Source: Mycolicibacterium fallax
GTDB lineage: Bacteria; Actinomycetota; Actinomycetes; Mycobacteriales; Mycobacteriaceae
DNA: 64,000 nt
Reading direction: 5' to 3'
Assembly: GCF_010726955.1 (NCBI RefSeq)
Contig: NZ_AP022603.1
Span: 3,720,001-3,784,000 of the forward strand
Part shown: in pieces, positions 9,655 through 20,164 of the stretch
Layout of the letters: every line of letters begins with the position of its first letter
Position numbering within the stretch: position 1 is the first letter of the stretch
Program-made: the position numbers and the translations under genes
The notes under the pieces: generated by a model
Databases searched by the model: none
The model's input: the letters and a program-made list of their open reading frames with translations, nothing else
What the model was told of the DNA's origin: nothing

Positions 9655-11322
9655 ATGCCTCACGTCATCACCCAGTCGTGCTGCAGCGACGGGTCGTGTG
9701 TCTACGCGTGCCCGGTGAACTGCATCCACCCCACTCCCGACGAGCCGGGTTTCGCCACCGCGGAGATGCTCTACGTCGACCCGGACGCCTGCGTCGACTG
9801 CGGCGCCTGCGTCAGCGCCTGCCCGGTCGGGGCGATCGTGCCGGACACCAAGCTGGTCGCCGAGCAGTTGCCCTTCATCGAGCTCAACGCGGCCTTCTAC
9901 CCGGACCGCCAGGGTAAGAAACTGCCGCCGACCTCCAAGCTGGCCCCGGTGCCGCCGGCCCCGGAGATTCAACGTCACGGCATGCCGTTGACGGTGGCGA
10001 TCGTCGGCTCCGGCCCGGCGGCGATGTACGCCGCCGACGAGTTGCTGACCCAGCACGGCGTGCGGGTCAACGTGTTCGAGAAGCTGCCCACCCCGTACGG
10101 GCTGGTGCGGGCCGGGGTCGCCCCCGATCACCAGCACACCAAGCAGGTCACCCGGCTGTTCGACCGGATCGCCGACCAGCCGGGCTTCCAGTTCTTCCTC
10201 AACGTGACGATCGGCAAGCACCTCAGCCACGCCGAACTGCTGGCACACCACCACGCGGTGCTCTACGCCGTCGGCGCCCCGAACGACCGCCGGCTGGAGA
10301 TCGAGGGTATGGACCGCCCCGGCGTGCACACCGCCACCGAGCTGGTGGCCTGGTACAACGGGCACCCGGACTTCACCGACCTGCCCGTCGATCTGAGCGC
10401 GCAGCGCGTGGTGATCATCGGCAACGGCAACGTCGCGCTGGACGTTGCGCGGATCCTGACCGCCGACCCCGACGACCTGGCCGGCACCGACATCGCCGAC
10501 CACGCCCTGGCCGCGCTGCGCGAGTCCAAGGTGCGCGAGGTCGTCATCGCCGCCCGGCGCGGCCCGGCCGACTCGGCGTTCACCCTGCCCGAGCTGATCG
10601 GCCTGACCGCGCACCGGCTGGTGGTGCTCGACGCCGCCGACCGGGACCTGGTGACCGCCGACCTGGCCGGCGAGCACGACGCGCTGACCCGCAACAAGCT
10701 GGACATCCTGGCCACCCTCGGTGATGCGGCCGAACCGGCGCCCGCGGGGGCCCACCGGATCCGGCTGGCCTACCGGCTCACCCCGGCGCGGGTGATCGGC
10801 GACGACGCGGTGACGGCGGTGGAGTTCGTCCGCACCGGCACCGACGAGGTGTGCCGGGTCGATGCCGGCCTGCTGGCCACCTCCATCGGCTATCACGGCA
10901 AGGCCGTCGCGGACCTGCCGTTCGACGCGGCCGCCGGCGTGGTGCCCAATGACGACGGCCGGGTGACCGGCGCGCCGGGCAGCTATGTCGCCGGCTGGAT
11001 CAAGCGCGGCCCGACGGGCTTCATCGGCACCAACAAGACCTGCGCGCAGCACACCGTGCATCAGCTGGTCGAGGACTTCAACGCCGGGGTGCTGACCGAT
11101 CCGGCCGAGAGCCGCGGGGCGTTGGAGCGGCTGGTGGCCCAGCGTCAGCCGGAGCTCGTCGACCTGCACGGCTGGCATGCCATCAACGCCGCCGAAATCG
11201 CCCGCGGCGACGGAATCCGGCCGCGGGACAAGTTCACCAGGGTCAACGCGATGCTGGCGGTCGCGGCGATGGCGCCGCGGCCCACCCTGCGCGACAAGCT
11301 CCGCGCGGCGCTTCGGGTCTGA
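9655..11322 (+). CDS. fprB: ferredoxin/ferredoxin-NADP reductase fusion FprB
   Basis: A 555-residue flavoprotein that passes electrons between NADPH and iron-sulfur carriers. Residues 1-90 are a ferredoxin domain with two cysteine clusters (CCSDGSCVYACPVNC and CVDCGACVSACPVG) typical of 7Fe/8Fe ferredoxins. From residue 108 comes an adrenodoxin-reductase-like domain with an FAD GxGxxG motif (VAIVGSGPAAMYAA) and an NADP site (VVIIGNGNVALDVARIL). The C-terminal GWIKRGPTGFIGTN is characteristic. Length agrees with mycobacterial FprB. It is likely co-transcribed with the AurF-like gene. Confidence 0.95.
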   Translation: MPHVITQSCCSDGSCVYACPVNCIHPTPDEPGFATAEMLYVDPDACVDCGACVSACPVGAIVPDTKLVAEQLPFIELNAAFYPDRQGKKLPPTSKLAPVPPAPEIQRHGMPLTVAIVGSGPAAMYAADELLTQHGVRVNVFEKLPTPYGLVRAGVAPDHQHTKQVTRLFDRIADQPGFQFFLNVTIGKHLSHAELLAHHHAVLYAVGAPNDRRLEIEGMDRPGVHTATELVAWYNGHPDFTDLPVDLSAQRVVIIGNGNVALDVARILTADPDDLAGTDIADHALAALRESKVREVVIAARRGPADSAFTLPELIGLTAHRLVVLDAADRDLVTADLAGEHDALTRNKLDILATLGDAAEPAPAGAHRIRLAYRLTPARVIGDDAVTAVEFVRTGTDEVCRVDAGLLATSIGYHGKAVADLPFDAAAGVVPNDDGRVTGAPGSYVAGWIKRGPTGFIGTNKTCAQHTVHQLVEDFNAGVLTDPAESRGALERLVAQRQPELVDLHGWHAINAAEIARGDGIRPRDKFTRVNAMLAVAAMAPRPTLRDKLRAALRV

Positions 11323-11357
11323 GCGGCGTTGCGGGCCTGTGCGGCGTTGCGAGCCTG
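11322..11357. repeat. short imperfect tandem repeat after fprB (18 bp x 2)
   Basis: Two adjacent 18-bp units, AGCGGCGTTGCGGGCCTG and TGCGGCGTTGCGAGCCTG, differ at two bases and fill the start of the fprB-pdxH gap. No function is apparent. Confidence 0.6.
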
Positions 11358-11407
11358 AGCGGTACGAAACGCCGGGAGCGGGCTGCCCGCGCGTAGCGTG
11401 ATCCTCC

Positions 11408-12070
11408 GTGAGCGACTCGGAGGCCGGCCGGCTGGCGGCGATGCGTGTGGAATACGGCTCGCCGGACCGCGACGGCAGCACCGACCTGGATCTCGACTGG
11501 CTGGCCGACGGCTGGCTGGCGCTGCTGCACGGCTGGCTGGCCGACGCGCAGCGCGCCGGGGAGGCCGAGCCCAACGCGATGGTGCTGGCCACCGTCGCCG
11601 ACGGCCGCCCGGTCACCCGGTCGGTGCTGTGCAAGAGCGTCGACGCCGACGGGGTGACGTTCTACACCAACTACGACTCCGACAAGGGCGCGCAGCTGGC
11701 CGCCGTGCCGTACGCGTCGGTCACCTTCCCCTGGTACCGGCTGGGCCGACAGGTGCACATCCGCGGCCCGGTCACCCGGGTGGACCGGGCCGACACCGAG
11801 GCCTACTGGGCGACCCGGCCGCGCGGCGCCCAGCTGGGCGCCTGGGCATCGGAGCAGTCCAGGCCGATCGCATCGCGCGCGGCGCTGCTGGACCGGTACG
11901 CCGCGGTGACCGACCGGTTCGCCGCCGACGAGCAGATCCCGGCCCCGTCGCACTGGGGCGGCTACCGGATCGCCCCGGACGTCGTCGAGTTCTGGCAGGG
12001 CCGCGCCGACCGGGTGCACAACCGGATCCGCTGGACCGAAACCGGTGGCGCCGTGCGCCTGCAGCCCTGA
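11408..12070 (+). CDS. pdxH: pyridoxine/pyridoxamine 5'-phosphate oxidase PdxH
   Basis: FMN enzyme that oxidises pyridoxamine/pyridoxine 5'-phosphate to pyridoxal 5'-phosphate. The 220-residue split-barrel protein shows [22 protein letters not shown] (FMN-binding region), [13 protein letters not shown], and the C-terminal [16 protein letters not shown] typical of PNPOx. Several homologues are annotated next to gltA2, as here. The GTG start comes eight bases after TAGCGT (11394-11399), so it may be almost leaderless; no Shine-Dalgarno site is seen. Confidence 0.92.
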   Translation: MSDSEAGRLAAMRVEYGSPDRDGSTDLDLDWLADGWLALLHGWLADAQRAGEAEPNAMVLATVADGRPVTRSVLCKSVDADGVTFYTNYDSDKGAQLAAVPYASVTFPWYRLGRQVHIRGPVTRVDRADTEAYWATRPRGAQLGAWASEQSRPIASRAALLDRYAAVTDRFAADEQIPAPSHWGGYRIAPDVVEFWQGRADRVHNRIRWTETGGAVRLQP

Positions 12071-12081
12071 TGCGAGCCGGA

Positions 12082-12087
12082 TAGCAT
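12082..12087 (+). promoter_or_regulatory. -10 element of tetR-family gene (leaderless type)
   Basis: TAGCAT ends exactly six bases before the GTG start at 12094. Confidence 0.5.
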
Positions 12088-12093
12088 TCTGGG

Positions 12094-12726
12094 GTGCGTG
12101 AACAGGACAGCCTGGGCCGGCGGGAACGCCGGATGGCGCTGACCCGGGCGCAACTGATCGACGCCGCGGTGCGGCTGTGCCTGGAACAGGGCTACGAGCA
12201 GACCACGGTCAGCCAGATCGCCGACGCGGTCGGGGTGTCGGAGCGGACCTTCGCCCGGTACTTCCCGGCCAAGGAAACGGTGCTGCTGGCGCTGGTCGAC
12301 GACCTGACCGCCGCCGTCGCCGACGAAATGACCCGAATCCCGCCGGAGGTGCCCGCGCTGGGGGCGCTGCGCGACGCGCACCTGGCGGTGCTCGGCAGGG
12401 TGCGGTCCGGGGGGGTGCCCGGGCTGACCGTCGGGGGGATCGCACAACTGCTCAGGGTGCTCAACGCGGCACCGGAACTGCGGGCGTCGGCGCTGACCAC
12501 CCGGCTGGGCATCAGTGCGGTGATCGCCGCGCGCACCGGTGCGCCGCCGGGGCACCGCGATCACGAACTGGTGGCGTGGGCGTGGGCGGCGATCACCGCG
12601 GCCGCCAGCGGTGACCACGAGGAGCACGAGGCCGCCACACCGCTGGGCCCGGAACTGTTCGCCGAGCGTCTCGACGGGGCATACCGCCTGTTCACCGGGC
12701 TGGCCGCGGGGATTGCACAGCCGTAG
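12094..12726 (+). CDS. TetR-family transcriptional regulator
   Basis: A 210-residue regulator. Residues 15-62 form the TetR DNA-binding domain, with the helix-turn-helix TTVSQIADAVGVSERTFARYF. The C-terminal ligand-binding part is variable and its inducer unknown. It is expressed toward gltA2, whose promoter lies 45-75 bases past the stop and contains a GTTCCC-N3-GGGAAC palindrome, making citrate synthase a plausible but unproven target. The GTG start has no ribosome site and follows a -10 by six bases. Confidence 0.9.
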   Translation: MREQDSLGRRERRMALTRAQLIDAAVRLCLEQGYEQTTVSQIADAVGVSERTFARYFPAKETVLLALVDDLTAAVADEMTRIPPEVPALGALRDAHLAVLGRVRSGGVPGLTVGGIAQLLRVLNAAPELRASALTTRLGISAVIAARTGAPPGHRDHELVAWAWAAITAAASGDHEEHEAATPLGPELFAERLDGAYRLFTGLAAGIAQP

Positions 12727-12770
12727 GGTGTTGGCGGTGACCGGGCAGGTTGCCTCGGCGGTAACCCCCG

Positions 12771-12801
12771 TTGGGTGTTCCCGGGGGGAACCGACTAACT
12801 T
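12771..12801 (+). promoter_or_regulatory. gltA2 promoter with internal palindrome
   Basis: A -35 like TTGGGT (12771-12776) and a -10 TAACTT (12796-12801) are 19 bases apart. Between them lies the perfect inverted repeat GTTCCC-GGG-GGGAAC (12777-12791), well placed for a repressor. It leaves a leader of about 40 bases with AAGGGG as ribosome site before GTG 12847. Confidence 0.4.
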
Positions 12802-12846
12802 CTAATACGCAGCGCCGGTGCTGCCGGAAGCTCAGAAGGGGTTTTT

Positions 12847-14148
<1,302 letters not shown>

Positions 14149-14184
14149 CCCCGAGACGCCGGCCTGCGGGTAGGGTCGATGCCC

Positions 14185-14547
14185 ATGGCGACCAAACCCG
14201 AGATCGACTTCCCCGACGGCCCGGCTCCCACCGAGCTGGTGATCGAAGACCTGGTGATCGGCGACGGCGCGGAGGCCGTGCCCGGCGGACACGTGCAGGT
14301 GCACTACGTCGGCGTCGAGTACGACACCGGCGCGGAATTCGACAGCTCCTGGAATCGCGGCGAATCGATCGAGTTCCCGCTGCGCGGGCTGATCCAGGGC
14401 TGGCAGGACGGCATCCCCGGGATGCGGGTCGGCGGCCGCCGCAAGCTGACCATCCCGCCGGCGCAGGCCTACGGCCCGGCCGGATCCGGGCACCGGCTGT
14501 CCGGCAAGACGCTGATCTTCGTGATCGACCTGCTCGGCACCGCTTAG
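14185..14547 (+). CDS. FKBP-type peptidyl-prolyl cis-trans isomerase
   Basis: A 120-residue cytoplasmic single-domain FKBP that catalyses proline isomerisation. The signatures [39 protein letters not shown] and [13 protein letters not shown] are complete. Two starts are possible. ATG 14185 (MATKPEIDF) lies eight bases after TAGGGT; ATG 14179 adds two residues. No ribosome site serves either, so a leaderless transcript is likely. The stop overlaps that of the convergent prrB by four bases. Confidence 0.92.
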   Translation: MATKPEIDFPDGPAPTELVIEDLVIGDGAEAVPGGHVQVHYVGVEYDTGAEFDSSWNRGESIEFPLRGLIQGWQDGIPGMRVGGRRKLTIPPAQAYGPAGSGHRLSGKTLIFVIDLLGTA

Positions 14548-15914
14548 TCGGACTGGCCCGGCTGCGGAATGCCGGGCAGTTTCAGCAGCAGTCGCGCCCC
14601 GCCCAGCGGGCTGGACTCCAGCGCGGCGGTCCCGCCGTGCAGGTCGGCCTGCTGGGCGACCAGCGCCAGGCCCAGACCGGAACCGGACACCGAGGCCGTC
14701 GACCCGCGGGAGAACCGCTCGAAGACCACGGTGCGTTCGGCCTCGGGCACCCCGCTGCCGTTGTCGTCCACGGCGATCTCCACGCCCTCCCGCGACGGCA
14801 CGGCCGACAACTGGATCCGGGTCGCGTTGCCGTGCTTGACCGCGTTGGCGATGGCGTTGTCCACCGCCAGCCGCAGCCCGGCGGGCAGCCCGATGATCAG
14901 CACCGTGGGCGCCGGAACCAGTGACACCTCCAGGTCGGGGAAGGTGCGCATGGCATCGTGGGCCGCCCGGTCCAGCAACTCGGTGATGTCGACGGGCACG
15001 TGGTCCTCGGAGGTGGACAGCTCACCCTGGGCCAGCCGCTCCAGCGCACCGAGCGTCGACTCGATGCGCGACTGCGCGCGGATGACGTCGTCGAGCACCT
15101 CGTGGCGCTGATCCTCGGGCAGCTCCAGGGTGGCCAGCACCTCCAGGTTGGTGCGCATCGCGGTCAGCGGTGTGCGCAGCTCGTGGGCGGACACCGCGGC
15201 GAAGTCGCGCGCGGATTCCAGCGCCGCCTTGGTGCGCTGCTGCTCGTCGCCGAGCCGGGCCAGCACCCCCTCGACCGCCTCGGCGATCTCGACCGCCTCC
15301 CACACCCCGTGCACCTGCACCTCGTCGGGCTTGGACTGGGCGTTGATGGCGCGGGCCTGCTGCGCCAGCACCCGGAACGGGTTGATCATCACCACCCACA
15401 TCAGCCCGCCGACCAGGAAGGTGCCCAGGATGACCAGGCCGCAGATGACGATCACCCGGGTGTGCTGATCGGCGATCCGCTGCTGGGTGTAGGCCAGCGG
15501 CTCACCGAGCGCGATCGACGCCTGCCCGGTGGTGAAGGTCCGTACCCGGTAGGGCACCCCGTCGATGCTGGTGTCGGCGTACCCGTTGGGCAGCTCCGGC
15601 AGCACCACGTCGCCGGGAATCGACACCGTCGCCGGCCCCAGCCGCACGGTGCGCACCAGGCTGCCCTTGGGGGCGGGCTCGTCGGCGTCGGCGTCCATCG
15701 CGGTGCGCAGCAGGGTGGACACGTCGCCGAGGCTGCTGACCGAGTCCAGCCGGCGGTCCAGCTGGCTGTACTGCTCCTTGGTGATCCCGATCCACACCCA
15801 GGTGCCGATGGTGAGCACGGTCAGGATCACCGAGAAGGCCGCGACGATCACGATGCTGCGCAGCGACAGCAGCGGCAGCCGCAGCGGCCGGAACAGTCGT
15901 TGCTGGCCGGCCAC
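14544..15914 (-). CDS. prrB: sensor histidine kinase PrrB
   Basis: Membrane sensor of the PrrAB two-component system, essential in several mycobacteria and linked to respiration and nitrogen adaptation. The 456 residues comprise a first membrane helix (18-43), an extracytoplasmic domain (44-152), a second helix (153-177) and HAMP. The dimerisation domain has phospho-acceptor His244 (SAHELRTPL), and the ATPase has [20 protein letters not shown] and GSGLGLALV. The GTG start shares one base with the prrA stop, so translation is coupled. Confidence 0.95.
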   Translation of the reverse strand: MAGQQRLFRPLRLPLLSLRSIVIVAAFSVILTVLTIGTWVWIGITKEQYSQLDRRLDSVSSLGDVSTLLRTAMDADADEPAPKGSLVRTVRLGPATVSIPGDVVLPELPNGYADTSIDGVPYRVRTFTTGQASIALGEPLAYTQQRIADQHTRVIVICGLVILGTFLVGGLMWVVMINPFRVLAQQARAINAQSKPDEVQVHGVWEAVEIAEAVEGVLARLGDEQQRTKAALESARDFAAVSAHELRTPLTAMRTNLEVLATLELPEDQRHEVLDDVIRAQSRIESTLGALERLAQGELSTSEDHVPVDITELLDRAAHDAMRTFPDLEVSLVPAPTVLIIGLPAGLRLAVDNAIANAVKHGNATRIQLSAVPSREGVEIAVDDNGSGVPEAERTVVFERFSRGSTASVSGSGLGLALVAQQADLHGGTAALESSPLGGARLLLKLPGIPQPGQSD

Positions 15915-16624
15915 TACTGGGTCCGCAACACGAAGCCGACGCCGCGCACGGTGTGCAACAGCCGCGGGGCGCCGTTGGCCTCCAGCTTGCGCCGCAGGTA
16001 GCCGATGAACACGTCGACGACGTTGGTGTCGGCGGCGAAGTCATAGCCCCACACCAACTCCAGCAACTGGGCCCGGGACAGCACCGCGGTCTTGTGCTCG
16101 GCGAGCACCGCCAGCAGGTCGAACTCCCGCTTGGTCAGGTCCACGTCGACGCCGTTGACCCGCGCCCGGCGGCCCGGGATGTCGACCTCAAGCGGCCCGA
16201 CGGTGATGGTCTCCGAGGAGAACGTCGCGGTGGCGCCGCGGCGGCGCAGCAGCGCCCGGACCCGGGCCACCAACTCGGCCAGCACGAACGGCTTGACCAG
16301 ATAGTCGTCGGCACCGGCCTCCAGGCCGGCCACCCGGTCGTCGACCGAACTGCGCGCCGAGAGCACGCAGACCGGCACGTCGTTGTCCATTGCCCGCAGC
16401 GCCGTCACCACGCTGACCCCGTCGAGCACCGGCATGTTGATGTCCAGCACGATCGCATCGGGCCGGTTCTCGGTGGCGCTGCGCAGCGCTTCGGCACCGT
16501 CGACGGCGGTGGCCACCTCGAACCCGGACAGCCGCAGCCCGCGCTCCAGCGAGCTCAGCACGTCCGGGTCGTCGTCGACGACCAGCAACCGGGGGGAACC
16601 TCCGCCATTGTCCATGGTGGTCAT
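15914..16624 (-). CDS. prrA: response regulator PrrA
   Basis: OmpR-family DNA-binding response regulator partnered with PrrB. The receiver domain (11-125) has the acidic pocket VVDDDPD, phospho-acceptor Asp61 (IVLDINMP) and Lys111 (LVKPF). The winged-helix domain (about 140-236) ends [15 protein letters not shown]. The start ATG lies at 16624; a second ATG two codons further on is also possible. The gene is followed without gap by prrB. The dispersed repeat at 16681 lies upstream, between it and the ABC permease stop. Confidence 0.96.
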   Translation of the reverse strand: MTTMDNGGGSPRLLVVDDDPDVLSSLERGLRLSGFEVATAVDGAEALRSATENRPDAIVLDINMPVLDGVSVVTALRAMDNDVPVCVLSARSSVDDRVAGLEAGADDYLVKPFVLAELVARVRALLRRRGATATFSSETITVGPLEVDIPGRRARVNGVDVDLTKREFDLLAVLAEHKTAVLSRAQLLELVWGYDFAADTNVVDVFIGYLRRKLEANGAPRLLHTVRGVGFVLRTQ

Positions 16625-16680
16625 TTTGCCCGATGGTCGCGCGCGGACCCGGTTCCGACGCCGGGGAGGGGCGGCGTGAC

Positions 16681-16710
16681 CTCTTCCTCGCGGAAAGCGC
16701 CGCTCGTCGA
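16681..16710. repeat. dispersed repeat, also found at 63047
   Basis: CTCTTCCTCGCGGAA followed by CCGCTCGTCGA occurs here and at 63047-63077 with a 4-5 base variable spacer. At this site it lies between the ABC permease stop and the prrA start. The first part can fold (TTCC-TCGC-GGAA). Role unknown. Confidence 0.5.
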
Positions 16711-16711
16711 G

Positions 16712-17767
16712 TCACGCGAGCCGCACGCCCCGGGGCAGCTTTCCGACCGGCACCCGCAGCCTGCGGGCGGCCAGCGTGAACGCGCCGGCGCCGAGCATCA
16801 GGTTGATCCCGAGACCCCAGTACCAGCTCCGGCCCAGGTAGGCCTCGTCGTGATCGCGCCGGCGATGCCAGGCCTCATCATCCAGGTCCGCGCACCGCTG
16901 CCCGTCCAGGTAGGGCCCGGACCGGGCCTCCGACAGCAACGACGCCATGTCGAAGGTCGGCGAGTCGTACAGGTCGCGGTCCGGCCGGGGCTCATTTCCC
17001 CCGACGATGTCGGCGACGATCAGAAACGGATTCGGCGCCAGCAGCCACCAGGTCCGCTCGGTGTGCTCAACGGTGCGTTGCCGAGTGACTTCCCGGCACA
17101 GCGGCTCCGCGCCGCTCGGTGTGTACATGACGTCGGTGCCTGGTACCCGGTGGCTCTGCTGGATGGCCGGCACCAGCAGGCCGAACAGCGCGGGCAGGCC
17201 GAGCACCAGGAACAGCACCGCCAACTGCGTCAGCACCGCCGAGGTGGTGGGCCGAGCAGACACCGCGGAAAACCCCAGCCCGATCGCGCAGAAGCAGCCG
17301 AACAGCAGCGCGACGACGACGGCGCCCAGCAGGCACCATCCCACGGCGGTGGCGCTGGAGACGCTGGCCCAGATCAGGTACGGCGTGCACGCCAACGGCA
17401 GCGCCATGCTGGCCGCCCAGCTGCCCAGCAGCTTGCCGGTGGTCAGCTGCCAGTTGGTGATCGGGGTGGCCTGCACCAGCGCCAGGGTGGCGTCGCGGCG
17501 GTCGCCGCTGATCGACGTCGCGCTCAGCGTCGGGGCGATGATGATCCCGAAGAACAGCACCACGCCGACGACCAGGAGATACAGGTACTCCGCCCACTCC
17601 ACGTACCGGGCGCCGCCGGCCGATACCGCCAGGTACAGCGACCCGAACACGAACACCGAGACCGTCGCGAACAGCCCGGCCAGGCTGGCCCACCACCGCG
17701 TCGACCGCACCCGCTGGCGCAGCTCCAACCCGGTGACCACCAGCACCGCTTCCCACCACGACCGCAT
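16712..17767 (-). CDS. ABC-2 type transporter permease
   Basis: A 351-residue membrane protein with six or more hydrophobic segments: about 22-44, 58-80, 110-132, 140-165, 172-192 and 318-336. A large polar loop lies between residues 200 and 310. It is the membrane partner of the ATPase encoded two bases upstream. Such pairs export lipids, drugs or peptides; the substrate here is unknown. ATG 17767 is two bases after the ATPase stop, which supports this start over a longer frame. Confidence 0.85.
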   Translation of the reverse strand: MRSWWEAVLVVTGLELRQRVRSTRWWASLAGLFATVSVFVFGSLYLAVSAGGARYVEWAEYLYLLVVGVVLFFGIIIAPTLSATSISGDRRDATLALVQATPITNWQLTTGKLLGSWAASMALPLACTPYLIWASVSSATAVGWCLLGAVVVALLFGCFCAIGLGFSAVSARPTTSAVLTQLAVLFLVLGLPALFGLLVPAIQQSHRVPGTDVMYTPSGAEPLCREVTRQRTVEHTERTWWLLAPNPFLIVADIVGGNEPRPDRDLYDSPTFDMASLLSEARSGPYLDGQRCADLDDEAWHRRRDHDEAYLGRSWYWGLGINLMLGAGAFTLAARRLRVPVGKLPRGVRLA

Positions 17768-17769
17768 GC

Positions 17770-18609
17770 TCAGATCCGTTCCGTGGTCGCCGACAGATAC
17801 AGCGACTCCAATTCGTTGCCCACCCTGCTGAACTCGGCCACCGCGACGCCCGCGCCGATCAGCCCGGCCAGATACTCGGCGGCGGCCTTGTCGTCGGGGA
17901 AGGAGCGGGTCTCGGCCTGCAGGTCGGACTGGCCGACCAGCCGGATCCGCCAGGCGTCCCCGGCGTCGGTCACCGGTGCCGCGGTCCGGCCCGCGGTCAT
18001 CACCACGATGTCGTCGGCCAGCTCCGAGAGCTCGGACAGAATGTGCGAGGACACCAGCACCGCGGCGCCGTGGCCGGCCAGGATGCGCAGCTGATCCCGC
18101 AATTCGATGCGGGAGCGCGGATCCATCCCGGAGGCCGGTTCGTCGAGCAGCAACACCGGTGGCTGGTGGACCAACGCCCGGGCGAAACTCAGCCGCTGCT
18201 TCTGCCCGCGGGACAGCTCGTGGGCGGGCCGGTCGGCGAACTCGCTGAGATGCACCAGGGCCAGCAGCTCCCGAGCCCGGGCCCGGGCTCGCGGGGCCGG
18301 CAGTCGATGCAGCCGGGCGAAGGCGGTCAGAATCTCGGCGGCGGTCAGGCCCTCCCAGGTGCCGATGGTGTCGGGCATCCAGCCCACCAGCGATCGCAGC
18401 TGCCGGGCGGGCAGCGGCCGGCCGTCCCACAGCAGCGCGCCGCGGTGCGGCGCCAGCAGCCCGGCGAGCAGCAGCAGCAAGGTCGTCTTGCCTGCCCCGT
18501 TCGGGCCGACCAGGCCGGTCACCCGGCCCGGTGTCAGGGTCAGATCCGCGTGCGCCACCGCGACGTGCGAGCCGAACGAGCGACTCAGCCCCACCGCCTG
18601 AAACGTCAT
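17770..18609 (-). CDS. ABC transporter ATP-binding protein
   Basis: A 279-residue ATPase with Walker A VGPNGAGKTTLLLLL, signature HELSRGQKQRLSFARAL, Walker B PPVLLLDEPASGMD and the H-loop LVSSHILSELSELADD. It belongs to the CcmA/NatA class that works with ABC-2 permeases, matching the next gene. A 70-residue C-terminal extension may contact the permease. A 53-bp gap separates it from accD3 upstream, so all three could form one transcript. Confidence 0.92.
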   Translation of the reverse strand: MTFQAVGLSRSFGSHVAVAHADLTLTPGRVTGLVGPNGAGKTTLLLLLAGLLAPHRGALLWDGRPLPARQLRSLVGWMPDTIGTWEGLTAAEILTAFARLHRLPAPRARARARELLALVHLSEFADRPAHELSRGQKQRLSFARALVHQPPVLLLDEPASGMDPRSRIELRDQLRILAGHGAAVLVSSHILSELSELADDIVVMTAGRTAAPVTDAGDAWRIRLVGQSDLQAETRSFPDDKAAAEYLAGLIGAGVAVAEFSRVGNELESLYLSATTERI

Positions 18610-18662
18610 GGTCGGCAGCCTAACCGCGCCGCGCGGGGCCGACGGCCGCCGATTTCGGGCCG

Positions 18663-20138
18663 CTACAACCCGATCCGCCGATACCGGCGCAGCCGCGCGG
18701 CCATCCGATCGTCGCCCGGGACCGCCCGCAGGCCGGCCACCTCCGCGGCGATGGTGTCGGCGAGCCGCCGCAGGAACGCCGCCGGTTCCTCGGCGGCGTC
18801 GGGCAGCTCGGGCACGATGACGTCGACGATGCCGTTGCGCCGCAGGTCCGCCGCGGCGACGCCCTGGGCGGCGGCCAGCTCGGGTGCGTGCGCGGTGTCG
18901 CGGAAGACGATCGCGCTGGCGCCCTCCGGCGGCAGCGGCGCCAGCCAGCCGTTGCGGGCGGCCAGCACCCGGTCGGCGGGCACCATCGCCAGCGCCGGAC
19001 CGCCGCTGCCCTGACCCATCAGCACCGACACCGTCGGCACATCGAGGGTGACCAGATCGGCCAGGCAGCGGGCGATCTCGCCGGCCAGCCCGCCCTCCTC
19101 GGCCTCCCGTGACAGCGCCGGTCCCGCGGTGTCGATCACCAGCACCAGCGGCAGCGCCAGGCCCTCGGCCAGCGCCATGCCCCGGCGGGCCTCGCGCAGC
19201 GCGGCCGGGCCGGTCAGCCCACCGGTCACCCGGCGTTGACCCAGCAGCACCACCGGCTGGCCGGCGAACCGGGCCAGCGCCAGCACCGTGGTGCCCGACT
19301 CCCCGCGCCCGGTGCCGCTGAGCAGCACATGGCCGTCGGAGGCCGCGCGCAGCAACTGGTCGACGCCGGGCCGATCCGGCCGGCGCGAGGCCAACACGCA
19401 GTCCCAGGCCGAACCGTCGGCGCCGGGGACCGCCGGGGCGGTCTCGGTTGGCGGGATCCCCGCCGGCGCGTCCCCGATCACCGCAAGCGCCCGGTCCAGC
19501 GCCCCGCGGACCGCGGCGGGCGGCAGCACCGCGTCGACGACGCCGTGGCGCTGCAGGTTCTCCGCGGTCTGCACGCCGGCCGGGAACGGATGGCCGTAGA
19601 GCTGCTCGTAGACCCGCGGGCCCAGGAACCCGATCAGCGCGCCCGGCTCGGCGACGGTGATGTGCCCGAGTGACCCCCACGACGCGAACACCCCGCCGGT
19701 GGTCGGGTGCCGCAGATACACCAGGTAGGGCAGGTGCGCGGCCTTGTGCCGGGCGACGGCGGCGGTGATCTTGACCATCTGCAGGAACGCGACCGTGCCC
19801 TCCTGCATCCGGGTGCCACCGGAGGCCGGCGAGGCCAGCAGCGGCAGACCCGCATCGGTGGCACGAGTGATCGCCTCGGTGATCCGCTCGGCGGCGGCCA
19901 CCCCGATCGACCCGGCCAGGAAATCGAACTCGCTGGCCACCACCGCCACCGGCCGCCCGGACACCGTGCCGGCCCCGGTGAGCACCGATTCGTCGCAGCC
20001 GGTGGCCGCCCGGGCGGCGGCCAGCTCCGCGGCGTACTCCGGCCCGGCCGGCACCGCCAGCGGTTCGGTGTCCCAGCTGACGAATGAGCCGTCGTCGAGG
20101 ATGAGGTCGCAGAGTTCACGGGCGTTGGTCCGGGCCAT
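18663..20138 (-). CDS. accD3: acyl-CoA carboxylase carboxyltransferase subunit AccD3
   Basis: Carboxyltransferase (beta-type) subunit of an acyl-CoA carboxylase, 491 residues with two crotonase-like halves. The first half has SPASGGTRMQEGTVAFLQM and GGVFASWGSLGHITVAEPGALIGF; the second has GQGSGGPALAMVPADRVLA. It matches mycobacterial AccD3 in size and location beside echA6; its physiological acyl-CoA is not certain. The ATG is six bases after TAACCT and lacks a ribosome site. Divergent from echA6 with only 26 bp between the starts. Confidence 0.92.
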   Translation of the reverse strand: MARTNARELCDLILDDGSFVSWDTEPLAVPAGPEYAAELAAARAATGCDESVLTGAGTVSGRPVAVVASEFDFLAGSIGVAAAERITEAITRATDAGLPLLASPASGGTRMQEGTVAFLQMVKITAAVARHKAAHLPYLVYLRHPTTGGVFASWGSLGHITVAEPGALIGFLGPRVYEQLYGHPFPAGVQTAENLQRHGVVDAVLPPAAVRGALDRALAVIGDAPAGIPPTETAPAVPGADGSAWDCVLASRRPDRPGVDQLLRAASDGHVLLSGTGRGESGTTVLALARFAGQPVVLLGQRRVTGGLTGPAALREARRGMALAEGLALPLVLVIDTAGPALSREAEEGGLAGEIARCLADLVTLDVPTVSVLMGQGSGGPALAMVPADRVLAARNGWLAPLPPEGASAIVFRDTAHAPELAAAQGVAAADLRRNGIVDVIVPELPDAAEEPAAFLRRLADTIAAEVAGLRAVPGDDRMAARLRRYRRIGL

Positions 20139-20144
20139 AGTCAG

Positions 20145-20158
20145 AGGTTAGTTACGCT
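20145..20158. promoter_or_regulatory. abutting divergent leaderless promoters of accD3 and echA6
   Basis: TAACCT on the minus strand (20145-20150) ends six bases before the accD3 ATG. TACGCT on the plus strand (20153-20158) ends six bases before the echA6 ATG. The two -10 hexamers are two bases apart, so each -35 and upstream region must lie inside the coding sequence of the opposite gene. Confidence 0.55.
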
Positions 20159-20164
20159 GGCCCG

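Noticed and set aside
8542-11634. Minus-strand open frame of about 1030 codons opposite the AurF gene and fprB
   Set aside because: Antisense to two clear genes; composition (His, Asp, Gly, Gln runs) is that of a frame shadow.
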